DNA from: Frankiales bacterium
GTDB taxonomy: Bacteria > Actinomycetota > Actinomycetes > Mycobacteriales > SCTD01
Assembly (NCBI GenBank): GCA_025464795.1
Contig: JAODNB010000277.1
Location: forward strand, 1 to 8,672
Direction: 5' to 3'
Length of the DNA stretch: 8,672 nucleotides
Numbering within the stretch: the stretch's first letter is position 1; each line of letters opens with the position of its first letter. A model generated the notes under the pieces. That model saw only the letters and a program-made list of their open reading frames with translations. It was not told the DNA's origin and ran no database searches. The position numbers and the translations under genes were made by a program. Below are positions 1 through 8,246 of this stretch, piece by piece.

Positions 1-1466
1 TCGTCGAGCACCAGCAGGTTGACGCCGATCGCCTGCAGCAGTGCGAGCGAGGCGCGGGTCCGCTCGCCTGGGCTCAGGGAGGATCCCGGCCGCAGAGCGT
101 GGTCGCCGCGCAGGCCGAACTTCGCCAGGAGGGTCCGCACGTCAGCGGCCACCCATCCGGTCCGCTCGACGAGCACGTCCGTCACCGATGGCGTGCCTGA
201 GAACTGGCTCCGGGTCTGGTCGACCTCGCCGAGCAGGACGCCGCTCCCGAGCGACTGACGGCCGCTGGTCAGCGGGAGCCGCCCGAGCAGCGCCTGGAGC
301 AGCGTCGTCTTCCCCGAGCCGTTGGCGCCCACGAGGGCGATGCGCTCCCCGTAGGAGACCTGCAGGGTCACCGGACCGAAGCGGAACGATCCCCGCTCGA
401 TGACGGCTCGGTCGAGCACCGCGACCACGTCCCCCGAGCGGGCCGCAGGGGCGATGGACATCTGGAGCTTCCACTCCTTGCGAGGCTCGTCGACCTCGTC
501 GAGGTGCTTGAGCTGCGACTCGATGCCCTTCACGCGGGAGGCAGCGTGCGTGGCGGCCTCGATCCGCGCGCCCTTGGCGGCCCGGTCGTTGTCCGGCATC
601 TTCCGCTTGGCGCGAAGAGCTCCGCGGACGGACTGCTCGCGCTGGCGCTGGGCCTGCTGGACCAGGCCCGCGCGCTTGTCCTCGAACACCTCGAAGGCGC
701 TGGCGGCCTGCTGCTTGCGGACCTCTCGCGCCTCGAGGAAGGCGTCCCAGCCGCCGTTGTACACGCGGGCTGTGCGCAGCGGCCCGTCGATGTCGAGCAC
801 GGAGCTGATGGTGCGGCTCAGGAACTCGCGGTCGTGGCTGACGAGCACCAGCCCCGGCTGCAGTCCGAGGACGAACTCCTCGAGCTGCTCGAGGCCGGCG
901 AAGTCAAGGTCGTTCGTCGGCTCGTCCAGCAGGAAGACGTCGAACCGCGAGAGCAGGACGCTGGCCAAGGATGCCCTCGCAGCCTGCCCTCCGGACAGCG
1001 ACGTCATCTCGCTGGCGAGCAGGGCCGGGGACAGCCCGATGTGCTGGCACACGGCCTCAGCCCGCTCCTCCAGGTCAGCGCCGCCCAGCGCGAGCCACCG
1101 CTCGAGGGCCTCGGAGTAGGCGTCCTCGCCACCACGACCGAGAGCCTCAGCTGCGGCATCCATCGCCTGCTGCGCCCGCGTCACCCCGGTCCGGCGCAGC
1201 AGGAAGGCCTGCACGGTCTCACCGGGGACCCTGTCCGGCTCCTGCGGGAGCAGCCCGACGTTCGCGTGCGGTGGGGCCTTGGTGACGCTGCCGCTGTCGG
1301 GGCGGAGGTCCCCGGCCAAGCAGGCCAGCAGCGTCGACTTGCCCACGCCGTTGGGACCGACGACCCCGAGCCGGGTCCCCGGCGCGATGGTGGCGGTGAC
1401 CTGGGACAGCACGAGGAGGGGCCCCCGGACGACCGTGACCTCAGTGGCGACGAGCGTGGCGCTCAC
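1..1466 (-). CDS. ABC-F family ATPase (tandem ABC domains, no membrane domain), 3' end cut by the window edge
   Basis: Translating the minus strand from the GTG at 1466 gives 488 full residues that stay open to the window edge, so the C-terminus is missing. Two ABC cassettes lie on one chain without membrane segments. Cassette 1 has Walker A GPNGVGKST (37-45), signature LSGGQ (157-161) and Walker B LLDEPTNDLD (D181, E182). Cassette 2 has Walker A GANGSGKTT (380-388), signature LSPGERTR (from 464) and the start of Walker B, LLVLDE, where the window ends. A basic, charged linker of about residues 225-310 joins them, as in ABC-F proteins. This family acts on ribosomes as translation factors or antibiotic-protection proteins rather than as transporters. 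The LSPGER signature resembles the actinobacterial Rv1473-like group, from memory. The GTG start overlaps the TGA stop of the upstream ligase (GTGA, 1463-1466), which suggests translational coupling. Family is secure; whether it confers drug resistance cannot be told. Confidence 0.93.
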   Translation of the reverse strand, partial: MSATLVATEVTVVRGPLLVLSQVTATIAPGTRLGVVGPNGVGKSTLLACLAGDLRPDSGSVTKAPPHANVGLLPQEPDRVPGETVQAFLLRRTGVTRAQQAMDAAAEALGRGGEDAYSEALERWLALGGADLEERAEAVCQHIGLSPALLASEMTSLSGGQAARASLASVLLSRFDVFLLDEPTNDLDFAGLEQLEEFVLGLQPGLVLVSHDREFLSRTISSVLDIDGPLRTARVYNGGWDAFLEAREVRKQQAASAFEVFEDKRAGLVQQAQRQREQSVRGALRAKRKMPDNDRAAKGARIEAATHAASRVKGIESQLKHLDEVDEPRKEWKLQMSIAPAARSGDVVAVLDRAVIERGSFRFGPVTLQVSYGERIALVGANGSGKTTLLQALLGRLPLTSGRQSLGSGVLLGEVDQTRSQFSGTPSVTDVLVERTGWVAADVRTLLAKFGLRGDHALRPGSSLSPGERTRASLALLQAIGVNLLVLD

Positions 1467-2512
1467 GCGCCGAGGACCTCGCCGAGGTCGAACCGCACCG
1501 GGACCTCGAGCTGCTCATAGGTGCACGACTGCGCCGTCCGGTCCGGTCGCCAGTGCTTGAACTGCGCCGTGTGGCGAAAGCGCGTCCCCTCCATGTTGTC
1601 GTAGCCGACCTCAGCCACCAGCTCTGGGCGCAGCGGGACGAAGGACAGGTCCTTGCCGCTGTTCCACCTGCTGCCGGCGGCTTGGTTGGGGTTGCGCTCG
1701 GGGACCACGTCACCCACCCAGGGGTGCGGGCCCTCGCTGACGTACGGGGCGAGCTCGTCGATCAGCTCCTTGCGGCGAGCGTTCGTGAAGCTGGCGGCAA
1801 CCCCCACGTGCTGCAGGTCGCCGTTGTCGTCGTACAGGCCGAGGACGAGAGACCCGACGACCGGTCCGGACTTGTGAAGGCGGTACCCGGCCACGACGAC
1901 GTCGCAGGTCCGCTTGTGCTTGACCTTCTGCATGACGCGCTTGTCCTGCTGGTAGGCGGCGCCCTTGGGCTTGGCCACCACGCCGTCGAGCCCGGCGCCC
2001 TCGAAGACCTGGAACCAGCCACGCGCGACCGCCGGGTCCTCTGTCACGGGTGTCAGGTGAACCGGGGGGTCGGCCTTCGCCAGCGCCTTCTCGAGCAGGG
2101 CCCGGCGCTCGGACTGGGGTCGACTGGTGAGGTCCTCGTCATCGAGGGCGAGCAGGTCGAAGGCGATGAAGCTCGCAGGAGTCTCGAGCGCCAGCTTCTG
2201 CACCCGGCTGTCTGCCGGGTGGATGCGCTGGAGCAGCGCTACGAAGTCCAGTCCCTTGCCGGCAAGGATGACGATCTCCCCATCGATGACGCAGCGCTCG
2301 GGGAGGTTGGCCTTGACCGCCTCCACCACCTCCGGGAAGTAGCGCGTGAGCGGCTTCTCGTTGCGGCTGCCCAGCACGACCTCGTCACCGTCCCGGAAGA
2401 CGACGGCCCGAAACCCGTCCCACTTCGGCTCGAAGAGGTAGTCGCCCTCGGGGACCTCCGGAACGCTCTTGGCCAGCATGGGGGAGACGGGCGGCATCAC
2501 GGGCAGCTGCAT
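1463..2512 (-). CDS. ligC: ATP-dependent DNA ligase, LigC type
   Basis: A 349-aa protein with the full set of nucleotidyltransferase motifs. Motif I EPKWDGFR has the adenylated lysine K30. Then come SRNEK (R50), DGE (77-79), motif III FIAFDLL (115-121), motif IV LDGVVAKP (K181) and motif V KVKHK (196-200). A C-terminal OB-fold follows from about residue 205 and holds RFRHTAQF and WRPDR. The enzyme seals 5'-phosphate/3'-hydroxyl nicks using ATP through a lysyl-AMP intermediate. Length and sequence match mycobacterial LigC, a stand-alone ligase linked to backup base-excision repair, and lack the polymerase and nuclease domains of LigD. The start at 2512 is chosen because LigC proteins begin MQLPVMPP; a GTG at 2500 and ATG at 2497 are in-frame alternatives. 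A GGGGG run abuts the ATG too closely to be a good ribosome site. No primase-polymerase or Ku gene is adjacent; the next gene in the unit is the ABC-F ATPase. Confidence 0.95.
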   Translation of the reverse strand: MQLPVMPPVSPMLAKSVPEVPEGDYLFEPKWDGFRAVVFRDGDEVVLGSRNEKPLTRYFPEVVEAVKANLPERCVIDGEIVILAGKGLDFVALLQRIHPADSRVQKLALETPASFIAFDLLALDDEDLTSRPQSERRALLEKALAKADPPVHLTPVTEDPAVARGWFQVFEGAGLDGVVAKPKGAAYQQDKRVMQKVKHKRTCDVVVAGYRLHKSGPVVGSLVLGLYDDNGDLQHVGVAASFTNARRKELIDELAPYVSEGPHPWVGDVVPERNPNQAAGSRWNSGKDLSFVPLRPELVAEVGYDNMEGTRFRHTAQFKHWRPDRTAQSCTYEQLEVPVRFDLGEVLGA

Positions 2513-2620
2513 GCCCCCATCTTGCCTGGCGCGGGACTAGTCCGGCCGGGCCATGTCGCTGACGATCTTGACTTCGCACACTGGGTCGAACAGGACAGCT
2601 CACTACACAGAACGGCGATC
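2513..2620. promoter_or_regulatory. Divergent intergenic region between ligC and the GGDEF-EAL gene
   Basis: This 108-bp gap must hold the start signals of both flanking genes. A perfect 10-bp palindrome GGACTAGTCC lies at 2534-2543 and directly overlaps CCGGCCGG at 2542-2549. A TTGACT hexamer at 2568-2573 resembles a -35 box on the plus strand, but no TANNNT -10 follows at 16-19 bp, so I do not call a promoter position. On the minus strand TAGTCC (2540-2535) is only a weak -10 candidate for ligC. That the region is regulatory follows from gene layout; the exact elements are unproven. Confidence 0.4.
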
Positions 2621-4717
2621 GTGCCTCAATCCCAGCACCTCCTCCTCAACCTGGCGCTCGACCAGAGGTCTCTGAAGGAGGTCCTGGCAGAGGCTGTGAC
2701 GGTCACCTGCGAGCTGCTCGAGGTGCCCGCGGCTGCTCTGTACCTCACCGAGCGCGGCACTCACGACTGGATGCTCGCCGCGTCGATCGGGCGGGTCTTC
2801 GAGCCGCTGCGGGCCCGCTCCGCCGAGGTCGGTCCGGGAGAGGCACTGCTGCTGCAGGGCACGGAGGTGCTCGGGCTCCTCCAGGTCGACCGCGACGACA
2901 TCGACACGGAGCTGCTCCGGGAGATCGCTGACGTGATCTCGGTCGTGGTGTGGCGGCACGAGCGCGAGACCGACCTGATCGCCCGTGAGCGCCGGCTCGT
3001 GGAGGCCCAACGCATCTCGCACGTCGGGAGCTACGACTTCGAGATCGCCACTAACACGAACCTCTGGAGCGATCAGCTCTACCGGATCTACGGCCGGGAG
3101 CCACAGTCGTTCAACGCCACGTACGAGCAGTTCCTCGAGATGATCGTGCCTGAGGACCGTGAGCACGTGATGGCCGTCCACCAGCGCTCGCTCGCGACCC
3201 TCGAGCCCTTCGAGATGGAGGAGCGGGTGACCTGGCCCAACGGCCAGGTCCGAACCCTCTCGAGCTGGGGCGAGATCGTGACCGACGGAGCAGGCACTCC
3301 GACCCGCATGGTCGGCATCTGCTGGGACATCACCGAGCGCAAGCTCATGGAGGAGCAGCTCGTTCGGGAGGCGCTGCACGACCGCCTCACCGGGCTTCCC
3401 AACCGGGCACTGCTGGTCGACCGCCTCACGCACTCGCTCGGAGCGATCACCCGTCACAGCAGGCCGATGGGCGTCATGTTCATCGATGTGGACCGCTTCA
3501 AGGTGATCAACGACAGCCTCGGTCATGACGTCGGTGACGAGGTGCTGGTCGAGGTGGCCCGCCGGCTGACGGCGGAGATCGCCCCCGGGGACACGGTGGC
3601 CCGGTTCGGGGGCGACGAGTTCGTCGTGCTGTGCCAGGAGCTGGCCCACGCCGGCCACGCGCTGTCGATCGCCGAGCGGCTGCAGAACGCGGTCAGCTCA
3701 CCCATCACCGTCAACGGCTCGGAGCTGGTCGTGACCGTGAGCACCGGGATCGCCCTGACCTCAGGAACGGACGACGCGCCGAGCTCGCTCCTGCGCGACG
3801 CCGACGCCGCGATGTACCGCGCGAAGCAGAGCGGCCGGGCGCGCTCGGTGGTGTTCGCGGACGAGATGCGTGACGAGGCGATGGGCCGGCTGGACACCGA
3901 GATGCAGCTGCGGCGGGCCATCACCGAGGAGCAGCTTCGGCTGCACTACCAGCCCCTCATCGACCTTCGCACGGGGCACCTCGTCGGCTTCGAGGCGCTC
4001 GTTCGTTGGCTCCACCCGACGCGCGGGCTCGTACCCCCCGCAGAGTTCATCCCGATCGCCGAGGAGACCGGGCTGGTCGTGCCGCTCGGGGAGTGGGTGC
4101 TCGCCGAGGCGTGCCGTCAGCTCGCCCTCTGGAAGGCGCGCTACCCGGCCCACAGCGGCCTGGTGATGGCGGTGAACCTGTCGGGCGTCCAGATCGTCCA
4201 GCCCGACGTCGTGGCGCGGGTGGCGGACATCCTCACCGCCAGCGGGCTCGACCCGGCCTGTGTCGCCCTCGAGATCACCGAGAGCGTCCTGATGCGCGAC
4301 GCCGAGGAGACCATGGAGGTGCTCCGCGGACTGCAGGGTCTGGGCGTTCGGCTGCATGTGGACGACTTCGGGACGGGGTTCTCGTCGCTGAGCTACCTGA
4401 AGCGGTTCCCCGTGGATGCCCTGAAGATCGACCGCTCGTTCGTCGACGGGGTGGGCACCGACCCCGAGGACGGCGCGATCGTCCAGGCGATCCTGGCGCT
4501 CGCGAGCTCGCTCGGGATGGACACCGTGGCCGAGGGCGTGGAGACGGCCGGGCAGCTGCAGGCGCTGCAGGAGCTGGGGTGCGCCACCGCCCAGGGGTTC
4601 CTCTACAGCCGGCCGCTGCCCGCTGACGAGCTCGTCTCCGTGCTTCAGGCGGTTGTCATCCCGACGCTCCCCGTGGCCCGCCCGCCGGCAGATGAGCTGC
4701 TGCGCCCGCCGTCCTGA
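2621..4717 (+). CDS. Bifunctional cyclic-di-GMP signalling protein: GAF-like, PAS, GGDEF and EAL domains
   Basis: A 698-aa protein with no membrane segment, so cytosolic. Residues 1 to about 115 look like a short GAF domain lacking its middle. Residues 131 to about 245 are a PAS domain (PAS_3 type) ending in the usual DITERK. The GGDEF domain, about 251-410, starts LHDRLTGLPNR and keeps GGDEF at 330-334, so diguanylate cyclase activity is plausible. The inhibitory RxxD site five residues before it reads APGD (321-324): its arginine is absent. The EAL domain keeps E458 of EAL, N519, E551, D581-D582 of DDFGTG, K602, E638 and Q658, the metal- and substrate-binding set of active c-di-GMP phosphodiesterases. 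The protein may both make and degrade c-di-GMP under GAF/PAS control; the ligand is unknown. The GTG at 2621 includes the first GAF helix but lacks a Shine-Dalgarno; GTG 2696 and TTG 2522 are alternatives. It converges with the exporter gene, 10 bp apart. Confidence 0.93.
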   Translation: MPQSQHLLLNLALDQRSLKEVLAEAVTVTCELLEVPAAALYLTERGTHDWMLAASIGRVFEPLRARSAEVGPGEALLLQGTEVLGLLQVDRDDIDTELLREIADVISVVVWRHERETDLIARERRLVEAQRISHVGSYDFEIATNTNLWSDQLYRIYGREPQSFNATYEQFLEMIVPEDREHVMAVHQRSLATLEPFEMEERVTWPNGQVRTLSSWGEIVTDGAGTPTRMVGICWDITERKLMEEQLVREALHDRLTGLPNRALLVDRLTHSLGAITRHSRPMGVMFIDVDRFKVINDSLGHDVGDEVLVEVARRLTAEIAPGDTVARFGGDEFVVLCQELAHAGHALSIAERLQNAVSSPITVNGSELVVTVSTGIALTSGTDDAPSSLLRDADAAMYRAKQSGRARSVVFADEMRDEAMGRLDTEMQLRRAITEEQLRLHYQPLIDLRTGHLVGFEALVRWLHPTRGLVPPAEFIPIAEETGLVVPLGEWVLAEACRQLALWKARYPAHSGLVMAVNLSGVQIVQPDVVARVADILTASGLDPACVALEITESVLMRDAEETMEVLRGLQGLGVRLHVDDFGTGFSSLSYLKRFPVDALKIDRSFVDGVGTDPEDGAIVQAILALASSLGMDTVAEGVETAGQLQALQELGCATAQGFLYSRPLPADELVSVLQAVVIPTLPVARPPADELLRPPS

Positions 4718-4727
4718 GCGGCGCGCA

Positions 4728-7700
4728 TCACCCCGAGAGCTGGGCCCAGTCCTGCGCCAGGTCCGACCAGGGTCCCGTCGCGACGACGCGGCCGTCGACG
4801 AGCACGACGACGACGTCTGCGAGCGCCAGGGCGGCGCGCTTGGACGTGGCTCCCAGCACGGTCGCGCCGCGGGCCCGTAGCGCTTGCCACAGCTCGACCT
4901 CGGTGCGCGCGTCGAGAGCGCTCGACACGTCGTCCGCCAGGACGAGCTCGGCACCGGCGGCCAGGGCGCGCGCCAGAGCGAGGCGCTGCACCTGACCGCC
5001 CGACAGCCGCACACCTCGGTGGCCGACGACGGCATCGATGCCACCGGCGACGGCCACGTCGAGCCCGAGCCGGGCATCGTCCACGGCAGCGTGCACGTCG
5101 CGCGCGTGATCGAGCCGTACGTTGTCGGCGAACGTCCCGGACAGCACCCGGGGGACCTGGGCGACGTGCGCGACCTGTCCGGGGCGCAGGAAGACCTGTG
5201 GGTCCTCGACCTCGGTGCCGTTCCACTGCAGGCTGCCGGTGTGATGGGCCAGGCCGGCGAGCGCTGACAGCAGTGAGGACTTGCCCGACCCCACCTGGCC
5301 GAGGAGCAGGACGAGCTGGCCGGCCCGTACGGTGAGATCGACGGACTGGACCCCTACGGTTCCGTCGTCGTGCACGGCCGTCAGGCCGGTCAGCCGCAGC
5401 TCCTGCAGCGGCGTGGCGAGGACCTTCGGCGGCTCCGGCGCGAGGCCGCGGATGAGGTCGACGCCCTGCGGCAGCCGCATCAGGTCACCCCCGCCGGCGA
5501 GCTGCGTCGTCGCCTCCTGCCAACGCGCGACACCCGGCGCCTCGGTGATCACGGCCCCGGCCACCCGGCCGAACCAGTCGAAGCCGTTGACAGCGGTGGT
5601 GACCAGCAGCGCGGTCGCGAGGCCCCAGCCGCCCTGCAGGTAGACGAGCCACCCCAGCACCACGCCGGCCTTCACCAGCACGACCGGCAGACCGTCGAGG
5701 AGGGCCTGGACGCGGTGCTCGAAGACGGCTGCGTCGACCCGGCCGCTGTCGACCTCTCGCAGGTGCCGGTGGACGCCGGGCGTCGCGGCCGCGAGCTTGA
5801 CCGTCCGCGCGGAGTCCAGTGCCGACACGAGCGCCCGACCGAACCTGGCCCGCGCCAGGGACGACGCCGCGGCCGAGCGCCCCGCCATGGGCGAGCCCAC
5901 CCGGGAGGCGGCGGCCGACCCTGCCATGACGGCGAGCAGGACGCCCCCGGCGAGCAGGTCGCGAGCCGCTGCGGCGGTCACCATGGCGATGGCGAAGCCG
6001 TTGAGGAAGTCGACCCACCGGTCGGCGTACCGGGCGTACCTGTCGGCGTCCATGGCGCGGGCGACGACCTCTCCCGGCGGGGTGCGGGGGAGCCGGTGCT
6101 GGTTCGTCTGACCGAGCAGGACCGACAGCCGCACACGCAGCATCACAGCCACCCACCACTGCGGGTAGATCCGCGTCGCGACCGACAGGACCAGTGGGCC
6201 GATGAGCAGGCTCAGGGTCAGCAGCACGGTCTCCGTGACGGGGGTCCCCCCGTTCTGCAGCGACGCCACGAGCTCGCCCCAGACCAGGCCGGTCAGGGCT
6301 CCGAACGCGCCGAGCAGGGCTTGGACGAGGAACAGGAACGCCCCCAACGCGCCCCATCGGGGATGGATCGCCAGGACCCGAGCGGTCCCGCGTGCGAGGC
6401 CAGGCCCGCTGTCGATCCCCGGTGCTGGCGGCGGCTCTCCGGCGCGTCGGGCGCTGCCCAGCGACCCGTAGTCCACCGCTTCCGTGACGTCGGGGGTGCC
6501 GGCAGCGTCGAGCAGGTCCCGGAAGCGACCGGGCTCGGCAGCGAGCTCAGCCCGCAGACCCTGCTGCTGCACCCGTCCCGCGTCGAGGAGCACCACCCGA
6601 TCCGCCCGGGCGGTCGTGGAGAGGCGGTGCGCGACGACCACGCCGGTCCTGCGGGCCAGCAGTCGCTCGGCGGCCTGCACCACGCGTGCCTCCGTCACGG
6701 GGTCCATGCGCGCGGTGGCCTCGTCGAGCACCACGACCTGCACGTCCCGCACCAGCAGCCGGGCGAACGCGACGAGCTGCTCCTCACCGGCCGACAGCGT
6801 GGTGCCCCCTGGACCGAGCAGCGTGTCGAGCCCCTCGGGCAGTCCGTTCGCCCAGTCGCTGAGCCCGAGCAGGTCAAGAGCCTCCACGACGGCCGTACGG
6901 GGCACCTCCGTGAACAGCGTGACGTTCTCAGCCAGCGTGGCGGCGAGGATCTCGGTGCGCTGGGTCACCACACCCACGGCACTGCGCAGCTGCTGGAGGT
7001 CGAGGTCGAGGACGTCGACCCCGCCGAGCCGCACGGTCCCGCGCGGCGGATCCATGGCTCGGGACAGGAGCGCGGCGAGCGTCGACTTGCCGCTGCCCGT
7101 GCGGCCGACGAGGGCCGTGGTCTGCCCGGCCGGGACCTCGAGGTCGATGTCCCTGAGGGCGAAGGTCCCCTCGGGGTAGGCGAAGGACAGTCCGCGGACG
7201 GAGATCGACAGCTCGCCCTCCGGCACCGGAAGCCCTCCGGACGGCTCGGGCTCGACGTCGAGCAGCTGCCGCAGGCGAGTCATGGCGCCCAGGCCCTGCT
7301 GGAGGTCCGGGATGTGCCGAGCCACCTGGTCGATCTGGCCGACGAAGGCGCTGGTGACGAGGAAGAGGGTGACGAGCTCAGCGGTCGACATGCGGTGGTG
7401 CTCGACGAGGACGACCCCGGTGACGGCGCTGCCGGCGAGCAGGCCGTGCAACAAGATCGAAGCTCGCCGGCTCAGTCGGCTGCCGATCCGGCAGGTCGCC
7501 GCGACCCGGAGCTGGACCTGGTGCGACAGCTCTGCGCAGCGACGGAGCAGGTAGGCCTGGCCCAGGCTCGAGCGGAGGTCGTCCCGTGCGGCGACGCCCT
7601 CCTCCATCGCGGCCGCGTGGTCGGTCCACGCGATCTCCTCCGCGATCTTGAGCTCGGAGATCTGCTCTGCCAGAGGCCGGACGGCGAGCACGGTGACGAT

Positions 7701-8231
7701 CCCGACCAGGGGGAACAGGAACCACGCCGGCCAGAACGTCAGGCCGGCGACGACCCACATCGGGATCGCGCGGAAGGCCGTCCGCAGCAGGTCCCAGATC
7801 ATGCGGCGGAGCAGGGCACCGAGCTCGTGGGTGTCGTCGTCCACGCGGTCGAGGACCTCGCCCACGGCGGTCTCGGACAGGACGGCGAGCGGTTGCGCCA
7901 TGGCAGCCGCGAGGAGGTCCTCGCGCAGCTTTCCCTCAGCCCGATCGACCACCTCGGCCCAGATGGTGCGCCCAGCGGTGTCGAGAGCTGCGCCGCCGAC
8001 GAGGCAGAGGCCGAGCAGCTCCACCAGCCCCTGGGTGGGGTGCTCGGCGATGCGGCCGGCGACCACCGTCCCGAAGGTCTCGCCGAGGGCGGCGAGCAGC
8101 GCTGCGCCGAAGGCCCAGGCCGTCGCTGCCCTGCGGACGCGGTCCCAGCGCAGCGAGCGCGACGGGTCGTCGGGCGGCTGTGCGGACCGGTCCGCTGCAC
8201 GGATCTCAGCGTCGAGCTGGGTCGCAGTCAT
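4728..8231 (-). CDS. Single-chain ABC exporter with two fused membrane-ATPase modules (asymmetric nucleotide sites)
   Basis: A 1167-aa protein in the order TMD1-NBD1-TMD2-NBD2, about twice a bacterial half-exporter. TMD1 has hydrophobic segments near 36-58, 67-86, 150-188 (two), 258-278 and 284-300. NBD1 has A-loop Y352, Walker A GRTGSGKST (376-384), signature LSAGE (479-483), Walker B LDEAT (D503, E504) and H535. A proline/glycine-rich linker (about 586-625) leads to TMD2 (about 628-930). NBD2 has Walker A GQVGSGKSS (978-986), signature LSGGQ (1076-1080), Walker B ADD (D1100, with D1101 in place of the catalytic glutamate) and S1130 where the H-loop histidine is expected. It should be an inner-membrane efflux pump of the heterodimeric type made as one chain; the substrate cannot be told. 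The ATG at 8231 is preceded by GAGGGG two bases upstream and by TAGGTT nine bases upstream. It lies 44 bp after the DUF1653 gene on the same strand, so it may be in its operon, have its own promoter, or both. Confidence 0.94.
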   Translation of the reverse strand: MTATQLDAEIRAADRSAQPPDDPSRSLRWDRVRRAATAWAFGAALLAALGETFGTVVAGRIAEHPTQGLVELLGLCLVGGAALDTAGRTIWAEVVDRAEGKLREDLLAAAMAQPLAVLSETAVGEVLDRVDDDTHELGALLRRMIWDLLRTAFRAIPMWVVAGLTFWPAWFLFPLVGIVTVLAVRPLAEQISELKIAEEIAWTDHAAAMEEGVAARDDLRSSLGQAYLLRRCAELSHQVQLRVAATCRIGSRLSRRASILLHGLLAGSAVTGVVLVEHHRMSTAELVTLFLVTSAFVGQIDQVARHIPDLQQGLGAMTRLRQLLDVEPEPSGGLPVPEGELSISVRGLSFAYPEGTFALRDIDLEVPAGQTTALVGRTGSGKSTLAALLSRAMDPPRGTVRLGGVDVLDLDLQQLRSAVGVVTQRTEILAATLAENVTLFTEVPRTAVVEALDLLGLSDWANGLPEGLDTLLGPGGTTLSAGEEQLVAFARLLVRDVQVVVLDEATARMDPVTEARVVQAAERLLARRTGVVVAHRLSTTARADRVVLLDAGRVQQQGLRAELAAEPGRFRDLLDAAGTPDVTEAVDYGSLGSARRAGEPPPAPGIDSGPGLARGTARVLAIHPRWGALGAFLFLVQALLGAFGALTGLVWGELVASLQNGGTPVTETVLLTLSLLIGPLVLSVATRIYPQWWVAVMLRVRLSVLLGQTNQHRLPRTPPGEVVARAMDADRYARYADRWVDFLNGFAIAMVTAAAARDLLAGGVLLAVMAGSAAASRVGSPMAGRSAAASSLARARFGRALVSALDSARTVKLAAATPGVHRHLREVDSGRVDAAVFEHRVQALLDGLPVVLVKAGVVLGWLVYLQGGWGLATALLVTTAVNGFDWFGRVAGAVITEAPGVARWQEATTQLAGGGDLMRLPQGVDLIRGLAPEPPKVLATPLQELRLTGLTAVHDDGTVGVQSVDLTVRAGQLVLLLGQVGSGKSSLLSALAGLAHHTGSLQWNGTEVEDPQVFLRPGQVAHVAQVPRVLSGTFADNVRLDHARDVHAAVDDARLGLDVAVAGGIDAVVGHRGVRLSGGQVQRLALARALAAGAELVLADDVSSALDARTEVELWQALRARGATVLGATSKRAALALADVVVVLVDGRVVATGPWSDLAQDWAQLSG

Positions 8232-8240
8232 GACCCCTCG

Positions 8241-8246
8241 AACCTA
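8241..8246 (-). promoter_or_regulatory. Candidate -10 box (TAGGTT) of the ABC exporter gene
   Basis: Read on the minus strand, TAGGTT matches the actinobacterial TANNNT -10 pattern. It ends nine bases before the ATG at 8231, so the transcript would have almost no leader. The best -35 at 17 bp is GCGACC, only a partial match. The ABC gene may alternatively be read through from the DUF1653 gene. Confidence 0.4.

Noticed and set aside
504..1520. A 338-codon frame on the plus strand
   Set aside because: Complement of the ABC-F gene, whose Walker and signature motifs on the minus strand are clear.
2568..2573. TTGACT as a -35 box for the GGDEF-EAL gene
   Set aside because: No acceptable -10 is found 16-19 bp downstream; the nearest TA-containing hexamer, TACACA at 2604, is 30 bp away.
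1553..2620. In-frame N-terminal extension of the GGDEF-EAL protein
   Set aside because: The added stretch is antisense to ligC and low-complexity in character; recognisable GAF-like sequence begins only after about 2621.
2603..3658. A 351-codon frame on the minus strand
   Set aside because: Antisense to the GAF/PAS/GGDEF region, with no recognisable motif.
4740..4749. Palindrome CTGGGCCCAG near the convergent gene ends
   Set aside because: It lies in the last codons of the exporter gene with no T-run beside it, so it is not a convincing terminator; GC-rich codons produce such palindromes by chance.
3761..5077. A 438-codon frame on the minus strand
   Set aside because: Spans the complement of the EAL domain and a shifted frame of the exporter NBD2; no protein family features.
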